NCBI RefSeq assembly: GCF_003287275.1
Contig: NZ_QEVW01000021.1
Span: 1 to 64,000, forward strand
Direction: 5' to 3'
Length of the DNA stretch: 64,000 bases
Origin: Paenibacillus taichungensis
GTDB lineage: Bacteria > Bacillota > Bacilli > Paenibacillales > Paenibacillaceae
Positions 32,802-40,458 of the stretch are shown piece by piece. How positions within the stretch are numbered: position 1 is the stretch's first letter; each line of letters begins with the position of its first letter. The notes beneath the pieces were generated by a model. That model worked only from the letters and a program-made list of their open reading frames with translations, was not told the DNA's origin and did no database searches. The translations under genes were made by a program, and so were the position numbers.

Positions 32802-33344
32802 ATGAAAGCTACTGGTATTGTCCGCCGTATAGATGACCTCGGTCGAGTGGTCATTCCGAAAGAAATCCGCCGTACGTTACGTATCCGTGAAGGCGATCCA
32901 CTTGAGATTTTTGTGGACCGCGATGGAGAGGTTATTCTTAAAAAATACTCGCCGATTGGCGAACTTGGTGATTTTGCCAAAGAATATGCAGAATCGCTGT
33001 ATGAAAGTACAGGCCATGTAACGATGATCTCTGACCGTGATACGATTATTACGGTCGCAGGCGGTTCCAAGAAAGAGTATCTGGACAAGCAGGTAGGTCA
33101 ACTGGTGGAGAGCTGTATGGAAAACCGGAAGACGATTATGGAGACCAACAATGGTTCGTATGAGCTTAGCAAAGATCACGACGAGACGTTATCGTCTTTT
33201 GTTATCGCTCCAATCATTTCGGGTGGTGACCCCATCGGAACGGTTATCCTTTTCAACAAGGATGAATCGGTGAAGATGTCTCAGATGGAAATCAAAATGT
33301 CCGAGACGGCTGCCGGGTTCCTTGGCAAACAGATGGAGCAATAA
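32802..33344 (+). CDS. spoVT: Stage V sporulation regulator SpoVT
   Basis: Forespore transcription factor that tunes sigma-G genes. The N-terminal 50 residues are an AbrB-type swapped-hairpin DNA-binding domain (MKATGIVRRIDDLGRVVIPKEIRRTL). Residues 55-180 form a GAF-like ligand domain (FVIAPIISGGDPIGTVILF), which gives the full SpoVT architecture at 180 residues. The ribosome binding site is weak (GTGGGG). This AbrB-family gene and the abrB at 12.6 kb share the N-terminal domain only. Confidence 0.97.
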   Translation: MKATGIVRRIDDLGRVVIPKEIRRTLRIREGDPLEIFVDRDGEVILKKYSPIGELGDFAKEYAESLYESTGHVTMISDRDTIITVAGGSKKEYLDKQVGQLVESCMENRKTIMETNNGSYELSKDHDETLSSFVIAPIISGGDPIGTVILFNKDESVKMSQMEIKMSETAAGFLGKQMEQ

Positions 33345-33356
33345 AAAAAGCAGATC

Positions 33357-33391
33357 AACTCCTGGTGCCCTGAGGGCATACAGGAGTTTTT
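33357..33391 (+). terminator. Terminator after spoVT
   Basis: AACTCCTG and GCCC pair with GGGC and CAGGAGTT, followed by a T run. Confidence 0.85.
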
Positions 33392-33534
33392 GCATTTTAC
33401 GGAAGCTCTAGACCGTGTGGATGAGTCCTGAAGAACAGGATACCTCGAAGGGTTAGTCTGTGTGCCTTTGGACAGGTATAATAACTAGGTATACCTTGAA
33501 AGAATGAATGCACGGACATACGCAGGAGGGACAT

Positions 33535-35235
33535 ATGAAACAGTCGTCTACAGGCTCAAGATTGCTTCAGGGTGCATTTGTGCTTGGGCTTGCCGCCATA
33601 ATATCCAAAATCATTGGTGCTTTTCAGAAGATTCCGCTGCAGAATCTGGGGGGAGACGGTGTTTTTGGCATCTACAATACGGTGTACCCGTTCTACATGC
33701 TCATTATTACCATTGCCGCTGCCGGGCTGCCTGTCGCTGTATCCAAATTCGTAGCCGAGCAGAATGCTCTTGGTCAACCGGAGGAGGGTAGACGGGTTGT
33801 ACGCTTGTCCTCGTTGCTGCTCGGTGGAATTGGGCTGGCACTGGCCCTGTTGATGTATTTAGGTGCACCGCTTGTTGGAAGTCTGATTGGTAATGGAAGT
33901 GTCGTACCGTCTATTCGGGCAGCTTCAATGGCATTGCTGTTTGTACCGGTGATGACAGGACTGCGCGGATATTTTCAGGGGTTGCAGCAAATGGTGCCAA
34001 CAGCCGTTTCCCAAGTGGTAGAGCAGACTGTTCGGGTCACGGTGATGATTGTTCTTTTGTTGTGGCTCATGGGGCGGGACGCTTCATTGGAGACCATTGC
34101 AGCTGGAGCAATGATTGGTTCAGTGGCAGGTGGGTTTGCCGGGTTAGTTACAATGCTTGGGTATGTGTACCATCATCGACGCAAAAATGGGGAAAAGCTC
34201 GCTGTTATGAAAAGTGCTGAGACAGGTGGGCAAATGGAGAAAACCAAAGAGCACCCCAGCGGGGGGAGCACGCTTCTGTCTGAGGAGCGGAGATCCAACG
34301 GTGAATGGATTCGCACACTACTGATCTATGCCATTCCGGTCTGTCTCGGATCACTGGCCGTGCCATTGATGAATCTGGTGGATACCTTTACAGTACCCCG
34401 GTTGTTAAGACGAGAAGGGCTGGATGAGCTTCAATCCATGGTGTCCTTCGGGATTTACAACCGAGGCTTGCCGCTGGTTCAATTGGTGACGATGCTTGCC
34501 ACGTCGCTGTCTGTGCTCTTTATACCGGCGATGGCCGAAGCCCGGCTGAAAGGCGGGCCGGGAGCCGTGAGGCAGCAAGCAGGCCTTGCGCTGCGTTGGT
34601 TCTGGTTAATCGGCCTGGCCGCATCCGCAGGTTTGGCGGTGCTGGCAGAGCCGATTAACCGCATGCTGTACGGGGATGCCGCAGGCACCGAAGCTCTGCG
34701 GTACATGGCGCTGACGGCTGCGGGCAGCACCGTCAGCATTATCGCGGCGGCGCTGCTGCAAGGCCTAGGCGCCGTGCGCGCACCCGCGTTCAGCATGCTG
34801 GCCGCCGCAGGCGTCAAGGCGCTGCTGAACGTCATGCTTGTGCCGGCGCTGGGCATCAGCGGCGCGGCCCTTGCAGGCGCAGTCGCCTACATGTTGGCGG
34901 CTGGCCTGAATGTGGCGCTGCTGGCGCGGCTTGTCGCCCTGCGCCCGGCCCCGGGCGCCGTCCTGGCGAAGCCGGCGCTAGTGATCGCCGCCCTGAGCCT
35001 GGCGGCGGCAGGCACGGCCTGGGCCGCCGAAGCAGTGCTCGGCGGCATCGGTATCGCGGCCGACCGCAGGCTGGCCGCTATGGGCGTGAGCCTGCTTGGC
35101 ATAGCCGCAGGCTCAGCCGTTTTCTTGCTGGCCGCGGCCCGAACGGGGCTGCTGACCGCCGCAGAGCTGGCGGCCGTGCCCAAGCTGGGGCCACTGCTTG
35201 CCAAGCTGCTGCGCAGACTGCGTGTGCTGCGATAA
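33535..35235 (+). CDS. SpoVB/YabM-like MOP-superfamily flippase
   Basis: Polytopic membrane protein of 566 residues with about 14 helices, of the oligosaccharidyl-lipid flippase family related to SpoVB, YabM and MurJ-type lipid II transporters. Conserved stretches include LGLAAIISKIIGAFQKIPLQNLGGDGVFGIYN near the N-terminus (residues 18-49) and PLMNLVDTFTVPRLL in the middle. ATG 33535 has AGGAGGG 4 nt upstream; an earlier ATG at 33508 is less likely. The last third (34700-35235) is far richer in GC than the rest of the window, and a charged insert lies near residues 225-260. The position is that of yabM. Confidence 0.87.
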   Translation: MKQSSTGSRLLQGAFVLGLAAIISKIIGAFQKIPLQNLGGDGVFGIYNTVYPFYMLIITIAAAGLPVAVSKFVAEQNALGQPEEGRRVVRLSSLLLGGIGLALALLMYLGAPLVGSLIGNGSVVPSIRAASMALLFVPVMTGLRGYFQGLQQMVPTAVSQVVEQTVRVTVMIVLLLWLMGRDASLETIAAGAMIGSVAGGFAGLVTMLGYVYHHRRKNGEKLAVMKSAETGGQMEKTKEHPSGGSTLLSEERRSNGEWIRTLLIYAIPVCLGSLAVPLMNLVDTFTVPRLLRREGLDELQSMVSFGIYNRGLPLVQLVTMLATSLSVLFIPAMAEARLKGGPGAVRQQAGLALRWFWLIGLAASAGLAVLAEPINRMLYGDAAGTEALRYMALTAAGSTVSIIAAALLQGLGAVRAPAFSMLAAAGVKALLNVMLVPALGISGAALAGAVAYMLAAGLNVALLARLVALRPAPGAVLAKPALVIAALSLAAAGTAWAAEAVLGGIGIAADRRLAAMGVSLLGIAAGSAVFLLAAARTGLLTAAELAAVPKLGPLLAKLLRRLRVLR

Positions 35236-35370
35236 CCCTCGCGTTGTGCTGCTACACTTAGCGCTACGCCGTCCATTCACCCCGGCTCCCACATTCTAAA
35301 GCAGAGCAACAGCGATTGAATGGGTCACACCGTGTCACATGCAAATGCAATTATAGGATAACGTCTAATT

Positions 35371-35380
35371 CTGGTATAAT
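35371..35380 (+). promoter_or_regulatory. Extended -10 promoter before mazG
   Basis: CTGGTATAAT gives a TG-n-TATAAT extended -10. No good -35 lies 17 nt upstream, which is tolerated with an extended -10. Confidence 0.5.
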
Positions 35381-35487
35381 ACGTGTAATTATAGAGCCCT
35401 GTTCAGTACTATGTATGACTCATCCGTGATTGGTTTTGATCAAGGATGGAAGTATGGACAGGATAGTTCGGATGGAGGCTTATAAAC

Positions 35488-36981
35488 ATGAGTGCAGATT
35501 TAACAGTAGTCGGTCTTGGATCTGGAGATGCAGATCAGCTGACGGTAGGGATCATCAAAAAAATGAAACATGCAGCGACGCTGTATGTACGCACACTGGA
35601 TCATCCCGTATTGAATGATCTCAAGCAGGAAGGGTTGGAGATGACATCCTTTGATGCCATCTATGAAGCGAAGGATTCTTTTCCGGAAGTGTATGACGAA
35701 ATTGCAGACCGGTTGATTGAGGCCGCACGCAAGGGCGAGCCGGGTACCGAGATCGCATATGCCGTGCCAGGGCATCCCATGGTCGCTGAAGCGAGCGTAC
35801 GTCTGTTGAAAGAGCGCTGCCCACAAATGGGTATTTCGCTGCGTGTCATGGGCGGGGAAAGCTTTCTGGATGAAGCGTTTATTCGTCTTGGATTCGATCC
35901 TATTGAAGGGTTTCAGCTTCTCGATGCCAGCAGTCTGAATACGGAATTGGTGCAGCCTCAGCTTCATACCTTGATTGGACAAGTATATGATGTGTTTACC
36001 GCTTCTGACGTAAAACTGTGCCTGATGGACGTTTACCCTGACGATTATCCGGTATTTGTCGGACATGCCTTGGGTGTGCAGGGACAGGAGATCATTCACA
36101 AGGTGCCGCTGCATGATCTGGACCGGATTGAAGGATACGGTAATCTCTCATTGATATATGTGCCCAAAAATACGGATGACGCGCTTCGTCGGCGCTCCTT
36201 TGCACGGCTGCATGAAATCGTGAATATCCTTCGCAGTCCAGGCGGCTGTCCATGGGATCAGGAGCAGACTCACCAGTCTATTCGCAAAAACCTGATTGAG
36301 GAAACCTATGAAGTCATTGAAACGATTGATGAAGATGATCCCGATCACATGAAGGAAGAGCTAGGTGATCTCCTGTTGCAGATTTTGCTGCACTCCCAGA
36401 TGGAAGAAGAGGTTGGCACATTTAACGTGTACGATGTTATTGAAGGATTGAACGACAAGCTAATTTTCCGTCATCCGCACGTATTCGGTGAACAACAGGC
36501 AGAGAATGCGAATGAAGCGTTGCAAAACTGGGAACAGATGAAGGCAGAGGAGAAAAAGCGCAAGGGACAGGATCTACAGCAGACTTCTGTGCTGGACGGT
36601 ATTCCCCGTGACTTGCCTGCCTTGATGAAAGGGTACAAATTACAGAAAAAAGCGGCCAAAGTTGGCTTCGATTGGGATGACGTGGAAGGTGTCTTTGCCA
36701 AGATCGAGGAAGAATTGACAGAGCTAAAAGAAGCGGTACAGCATAACCAGTCTGCGGAAGAGCGGAAGCTGGAACTGGGTGATTTATTATTTGCAGCTGC
36801 CAATGTTGCGAGATTTATTGATACCGATCCGGAGGAGGCGCTTGCCGCCACCAATCGGAAATTCATTCAACGTTTCCAGTATATCGAGGAGCGTCTACGT
36901 GAACAGGGAAGAACTCCGTCAGACAGCAATGTTGATGAAATGGAGCAATACTGGCAGGCTGCGAAGAAGGCTGGATTGTAA
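35488..36981 (+). CDS. yabN: YabN: tetrapyrrole-methylase-like plus MazG pyrophosphohydrolase
   Basis: A 497-residue two-domain protein. Residues 1-225 resemble tetrapyrrole/SAM-dependent methylases (VVGLGSGDADQLT at the start, GEPGTEIAYAVPGHPMVAE). Residues 240-497 form a MazG nucleoside triphosphate pyrophosphohydrolase, with CPWDQEQTHQSIRKNLIEETYE and the EELGDLLLQ metal-binding helix, likely removing unwanted NTPs. GGAGG lies about 10 nt before the ATG. The order yabM-yabN is conserved. The role of the methylase half is unknown. Confidence 0.93.
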   Translation: MSADLTVVGLGSGDADQLTVGIIKKMKHAATLYVRTLDHPVLNDLKQEGLEMTSFDAIYEAKDSFPEVYDEIADRLIEAARKGEPGTEIAYAVPGHPMVAEASVRLLKERCPQMGISLRVMGGESFLDEAFIRLGFDPIEGFQLLDASSLNTELVQPQLHTLIGQVYDVFTASDVKLCLMDVYPDDYPVFVGHALGVQGQEIIHKVPLHDLDRIEGYGNLSLIYVPKNTDDALRRRSFARLHEIVNILRSPGGCPWDQEQTHQSIRKNLIEETYEVIETIDEDDPDHMKEELGDLLLQILLHSQMEEEVGTFNVYDVIEGLNDKLIFRHPHVFGEQQAENANEALQNWEQMKAEEKKRKGQDLQQTSVLDGIPRDLPALMKGYKLQKKAAKVGFDWDDVEGVFAKIEEELTELKEAVQHNQSAEERKLELGDLLFAAANVARFIDTDPEEALAATNRKFIQRFQYIEERLREQGRTPSDSNVDEMEQYWQAAKKAGL

Positions 36982-37299
36982 AGGGTTCTGGCATTTTGGG
37001 CGCTGATCCGATATCATTCACATAGGCGAGCATTTTGCATCATGCGTATCGTGTTGTCGAAACATATCGGGCGAGTTGCACGAGAAAGCGTGTGATTAAC
37101 AGAGAGGTGTTTCGGGTACTGGACTTAGACTGTTCTTGGGCAGGACCGACAAAAAGTGAAAAAAAGTCGAAGACCGATGCAGGATTTCAGATGCCAAGCC
37201 AGAATACATGTGTAGTAAACCTTGCGCGGAGCCAGCAGCAGCAGATCTGTTGTCACGGATTCGCAGATACTTTTTTTTCAATTTGGGAGGCTTTTAAAA
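36982..37299. other. Leader region upstream of hup
   Basis: No gene or known RNA motif recognised. An exact 0A box TGTCGAA lies at 37055-37061, which may be chance. No clear terminator for yabN was found. Confidence 0.35.
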
Positions 37300-37572
37300 A
37301 TGAACAAAACAGATCTGATTAACAACATTTCCACCAAAAGCGGTTTGACTAAAAAAGACGTTGAGTCCGTATTGAACGGCTTTTTGGGAGAAATTACAGA
37401 TGCACTTGCCAGCGGAGACAAAGTACAACTGATCGGCTTTGGCACTTTTGAGACCCGCAAACGTTCCGGTCGTACCGGACGTAACCCACAAACAGGGAAT
37501 GAAATCGTGATTCCTGAGTCCACCGTTCCTGCGTTCAAAGCAGGCAACAAACTTAAAGAAGCCGTAAAATAA
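37300..37572 (+). CDS. hup: HU family DNA-binding protein
   Basis: Nucleoid-associated protein of 90 residues that bends and compacts DNA. The N-terminal helices MNKTDLINNISTKSGLTKKD, the GFGTFETRKRSGRTGRNPQTG saddle and beta-arm, and VPAFKAGNKLKEAVK at the end match HU proteins such as HBsu. ATG 37300 has GGGAGG 9 nt upstream; an upstream in-frame codon at 37222 is not supported. In B. subtilis hbs lies elsewhere, so its place before rqcP is a feature of this lineage. Its stop overlaps the rqcP start by one base. Confidence 0.96.
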   Translation: MNKTDLINNISTKSGLTKKDVESVLNGFLGEITDALASGDKVQLIGFGTFETRKRSGRTGRNPQTGNEIVIPESTVPAFKAGNKLKEAVK

Positions 37573-37850
37573 TGCGTCTTGATAAATTCCTGAAGGTCTC
37601 TCGGTTGATCAAACGCCGCACCGTAGCCAAGGACGTTTCCGAACAGGGACGTGTGCTGGTGAACGGACGTGAAGCGAAGCCAAGCGCCGCTGTCAAAGTG
37701 GGCGATGAACTTACGGTTCAGTTCGGTCAAAAGCTGGTCACCGTGAAGGTGGAGCGTCTAGCCGAGAGTACCAAGAAGGATGAGGCGAGCAGCCTCTACA
37801 CCTTGGTTAAGGAAGAGCCGATTGCCAAGGACAACGGTCTGAACTGGTAA
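37572..37850 (+). CDS. rqcP: Ribosome quality-control S4 protein RqcP (YabO)
   Basis: Small S4-domain RNA-binding protein of 92 residues, beginning MRLDKFLKVSRLIKRRTVAK, with GRVLVNGREAKPS typical of the S4 fold. RqcP works with RqcH in alanine tailing on stalled 50S subunits. It overlaps the hup stop codon (TAATG), so translation is coupled. Terminator follows. Confidence 0.94.
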   Translation: MRLDKFLKVSRLIKRRTVAKDVSEQGRVLVNGREAKPSAAVKVGDELTVQFGQKLVTVKVERLAESTKKDEASSLYTLVKEEPIAKDNGLNW

Positions 37851-37899
37851 CAGGGATGCCTGATATACTTTTGTACACATTCATTGTGCAATGAGGAGA

Positions 37900-37931
37900 A
37901 ACGCCTTTCCCGTATAGGGAAGGGCGTTTTT
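37900..37931 (+). terminator. Terminator after rqcP
   Basis: ACGCC and TTCCC pair with GGGAA and GGCGT over a small loop, followed by five T. Confidence 0.85.
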
Positions 37932-38028
37932 GTGTTTCTCAATATTCGCATATTTGCTTTCATCGCACCTTGGTTCTATTCTTCACTTCTGATCCATAAG
38001 CTAGGGTTAAGAAGGAGGGGTACATGCC

Positions 38029-38313
38029 ATGGTTGAGCAAAGTAAGACGAAACAGCATCATCTGAGCATGCAGAATCGGAAACTGCTGGATCTGACGGGT
38101 GTCTCCAATGTGGAGAGCTTCGACAGTGAGGAATTTTTGCTGCAAACTGAACTTGGGCATCTGACCATCCGGGGGCACAATTTACATATCAAAAACCTGA
38201 GCCTGGAGGACGGTTTGTTATCCATCGAGGGCACTATCAGTTCTCTTGAATATCTGGACCCCGGTTCCCAGTCCAAAAACGGTAAAGGCCTGTTCGGCAA
38301 GATGTTCCGATGA
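38029..38313 (+). CDS. yabP: Sporulation protein YabP
   Basis: A 94-residue protein of the YabP/YqfC family, beginning MVEQSKTKQHHLSMQNRKLLDLTGV, with LQTELGHLTIRGHNLHIKNLSLEDGLLSIEG core beta strands (residues 43-73). It is needed for spore formation in B. subtilis with YabQ and is made under sigma-E. GAAGGAGGGG lies before the start; ATG 38024 is in another frame. The stop overlaps the yabQ start by 4 nt. Confidence 0.93.
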   Translation: MVEQSKTKQHHLSMQNRKLLDLTGVSNVESFDSEEFLLQTELGHLTIRGHNLHIKNLSLEDGLLSIEGTISSLEYLDPGSQSKNGKGLFGKMFR

Positions 38314-38879
38314 GTCCGGATACTCAATGGATCACATTAATGTGGATGCTGATGTCGGGAGCCGTAATGGGGATGGCCTACGACAGTTACCGGGTACTGT
38401 CCGGTCAGCTGCGGTTCCCGAGATGGAGCGTCCACACGCTAGATCTGTTGTATTGGGTCGCTTCCGCGCTGTTCGTCTTCCGGATGTTGTATGCCGGGAA
38501 TCACGGACAGCTGCGGTTTTATGTCTTTTTGGGGCTGATTATAGGGGTTTGCTTCTATTTTTGGCTTTTAAGTGTTACAACCCAGCGTTTTGTGGTAATG
38601 TTAATTAAACTCGCAAGAACGCTGATTCATTGGTGTGGACATATCCTTAACATCCTGATCGTTATGCCCGCTAAAGGAATATACAAGCTAGTGCGCGTAT
38701 TAATTGGTTTCGTACTCGCCATACTGTTATTCCTGGGTAAGCTGGTGCTGCAATGTTTGGTACCTTTCGGCAAGTTGTTCCGCTGGATGTTTAGGCCAAT
38801 CTTGAAACATTGGGTTACGCCACGCTTCCTGATCCGTGCGGGTTCAAGTATCGCAGCGATGTGGAAACGCTGGTTTTAA
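38310..38879 (+). CDS. yabQ: Spore cortex biosynthesis protein YabQ
   Basis: Membrane protein of 189 residues with about four or five hydrophobic helices in the first 140 residues and a basic tail. It is required for spore cortex formation in B. subtilis. It overlaps yabP by ATGA, so the two are translated together, and is followed 12 nt later by divIC, exactly the yabP-yabQ-divIC order known in Bacillus. Confidence 0.9.
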   Translation: MSPDTQWITLMWMLMSGAVMGMAYDSYRVLSGQLRFPRWSVHTLDLLYWVASALFVFRMLYAGNHGQLRFYVFLGLIIGVCFYFWLLSVTTQRFVVMLIKLARTLIHWCGHILNILIVMPAKGIYKLVRVLIGFVLAILLFLGKLVLQCLVPFGKLFRWMFRPILKHWVTPRFLIRAGSSIAAMWKRWF

Positions 38880-38891
38880 GGAGGTCCGATA

Positions 38892-39227
38892 ATGGGTAAA
38901 ACACCTATGAACAAATCAAAAGCTCCAGCAGGCCAAGGAAAATCTGCAGGTGCCAAAAGGCGTCTCATGCTATGGATGACCTTTATGGTTGTGTTTATCA
39001 TTTGGGCAGGATATACGTTCCTTGTGCAGACTGCGCAAATTTCGGACAAGAGTTCTCATCTGGCTGCCCAGCAATCTTCAAAGGAAGAGACGTTGAAGAA
39101 GCTGGATCAATTGAAGTACGAAGTCAGTCGGTTGAAGGATCCCGAATACATAGGACAGCTGGCTCGAAAAAAAGGATACTATCTGCCTGAGGAAACACCA
39201 ATTCAGGTTGAAGAGTCAGGGAACTGA
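38892..39227 (+). CDS. divIC: Cell-division protein DivIC
   Basis: Bitopic septal membrane protein of 111 residues in the FtsL-DivIC-DivIB complex. A basic cytoplasmic head is followed by a single membrane span near residues 27-46, a coiled coil (QQSSKEETLKKLDQLKYEVSRL) and a terminal LARKKGYYLPEE motif, all typical. AAGGAGG lies before the ATG. It is needed for septation in growth and in spore formation. Confidence 0.93.
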   Translation: MGKTPMNKSKAPAGQGKSAGAKRRLMLWMTFMVVFIIWAGYTFLVQTAQISDKSSHLAAQQSSKEETLKKLDQLKYEVSRLKDPEYIGQLARKKGYYLPEETPIQVEESGN

Positions 39228-39321
39228 TGTAATTTGGCTCATTATTGAGCAAGGATTGTTATCTACATGTCTGAAGCCGTTATACCGGAAAAAATAGGCT
39301 GCCTTAAGGGGTAGTGCTCAG

Positions 39322-39351
39322 TTGACCTTGGTTTGCGGCATAAGGTATAAT
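39322..39351 (+). promoter_or_regulatory. Sigma-A promoter before the S1 protein gene
   Basis: TTGACC at 39322-39327 and TATAAT at 39346-39351 with an 18-nt spacer. Confidence 0.7.
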
Positions 39352-39425
39352 TAAATTAGCACAGCATTGATTTTGGCATTCAAAAAATCGGGTTGTATAT
39401 TTTTAAGGGAGGATCATTTTATTCT

Positions 39426-39956
39426 ATGGCAATTGAAGTGGGCACCAAGTTAGAGGGCAAGGTGACAGGCATCACGCATTTTGGAGCATTTGTGGATCTG
39501 TCAGGAGGTGTCACGGGTCTCGTTCACATCTCGGAAATCGCCGACAATTATGTCAAAGATGTCAACGACCACCTGAAGCTTAATGACCTCGTTACCGTTA
39601 AGGTCATCAACGTTGACAAGGATGGCAAGATTGGGCTTTCCATTAAGCAAGCTGTTGACAAACCGGTTGAGCAACAAACACAGTCCAGACCCCCAAGAGC
39701 TCCTAGACCGGAACGCAGTGGAGGAGATCGCGAACGATTCAGCGGTGGAGGCCCAAGTGGTGGCCAAGGCCGTGGCGGCGGTGGTGGTGGTGGTTTTAAC
39801 CGTGACCGCGGTGGCCGTTCTTTCAAGCCCGCAGCAGGCAAACCTTCATTTGAGGATAAAATGTCACGCTTCCTGAAAGATAGCGAAGAACGGATCTCTT
39901 CGCTGAAGAAGAACACAGAAGGCAAACGTGGTGGCCGTGGAGCCAAACGCGTGTAA
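39426..39956 (+). CDS. yabR: S1-domain RNA-binding protein (YabR-like)
   Basis: A 176-residue protein. Residues 1-70 form an S1 domain (GTKLEGKVTGITHFGAFVDL, VHISEIADNYVKDVNDHLK), and residues 85-140 are an Arg/Gly-rich low-complexity region, followed by a basic helical tail. B. subtilis YabR is shorter in the Gly-rich part. It likely binds RNA, perhaps in general stress or ribosome processes; the exact role is unknown. A consensus promoter is nearby, and AAGGGAGG lies 12 nt before the ATG, a slightly long gap. Confidence 0.9.
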   Translation: MAIEVGTKLEGKVTGITHFGAFVDLSGGVTGLVHISEIADNYVKDVNDHLKLNDLVTVKVINVDKDGKIGLSIKQAVDKPVEQQTQSRPPRAPRPERSGGDRERFSGGGPSGGQGRGGGGGGGFNRDRGGRSFKPAAGKPSFEDKMSRFLKDSEERISSLKKNTEGKRGGRGAKRV

Positions 39957-39985
39957 TCTGGTTCAACCTGATTTAAAATATAAGA

Positions 39986-40018
39986 AAAACCGTTAGCCTT
40001 GGGGCTGGCGGTTTTTTT
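39986..40018 (+). terminator. Terminator after yabR
   Basis: AAAACCGT and AGCC pair with GGCT and GCGGTTTT over a 4-nt loop, followed by seven T. Confidence 0.88.
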
Positions 40019-40368
40019 GCGTTAGTTTTTAATTTTGGAATTTAACCGTTCAGATATAGACATTTAACCGGATTCATAGCCGTTTTTGTAAAGTGAATCT
40101 CCATATCCCCAGTTTTTCTGCGCAGGAAAAAAAGTACATAAGAACATTTGTCGTCTACCATTTTTTACCGACAGGTTTCCATGGCATTCCACAGGTATCC
40201 TGCTCAAATCGTGGCGATGACGAAGCGCGTCCGGTTCAAAATAAGACAAGTGTCTTGTCGGCAAGGATCGTGGCAAATGGATGAAACCACAATAAGGCCG
40301 GGGGTTTCGCACCACCGCGCCGCATCTGTTTCTTTTGTCGTAAAGTTTTTGGACACTACCCACCAATT

Positions 40369-40401
40369 GTGACAAACTACGTCTTCTATTCTATCTATAA
40401 T
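40369..40401 (+). promoter_or_regulatory. Candidate Spo0A-activated promoter of spoIIE
   Basis: GTGACA (40369-40374) and TATAAT (40396-40401) are 21 bp apart, the unusual spacing known for the Spo0A-activated B. subtilis spoIIE promoter. A 6/7 match to the 0A box lies at 40336-40342 and a TGACGAA match at 40218-40224. The rest of the 39957-40458 gap shows no gene. Confidence 0.5.
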
Positions 40402-40458
40402 CAGAACCATCGAGAACGAAACACGAAAATTAAATTAATCGAATGGGGTGCCTTGAGG

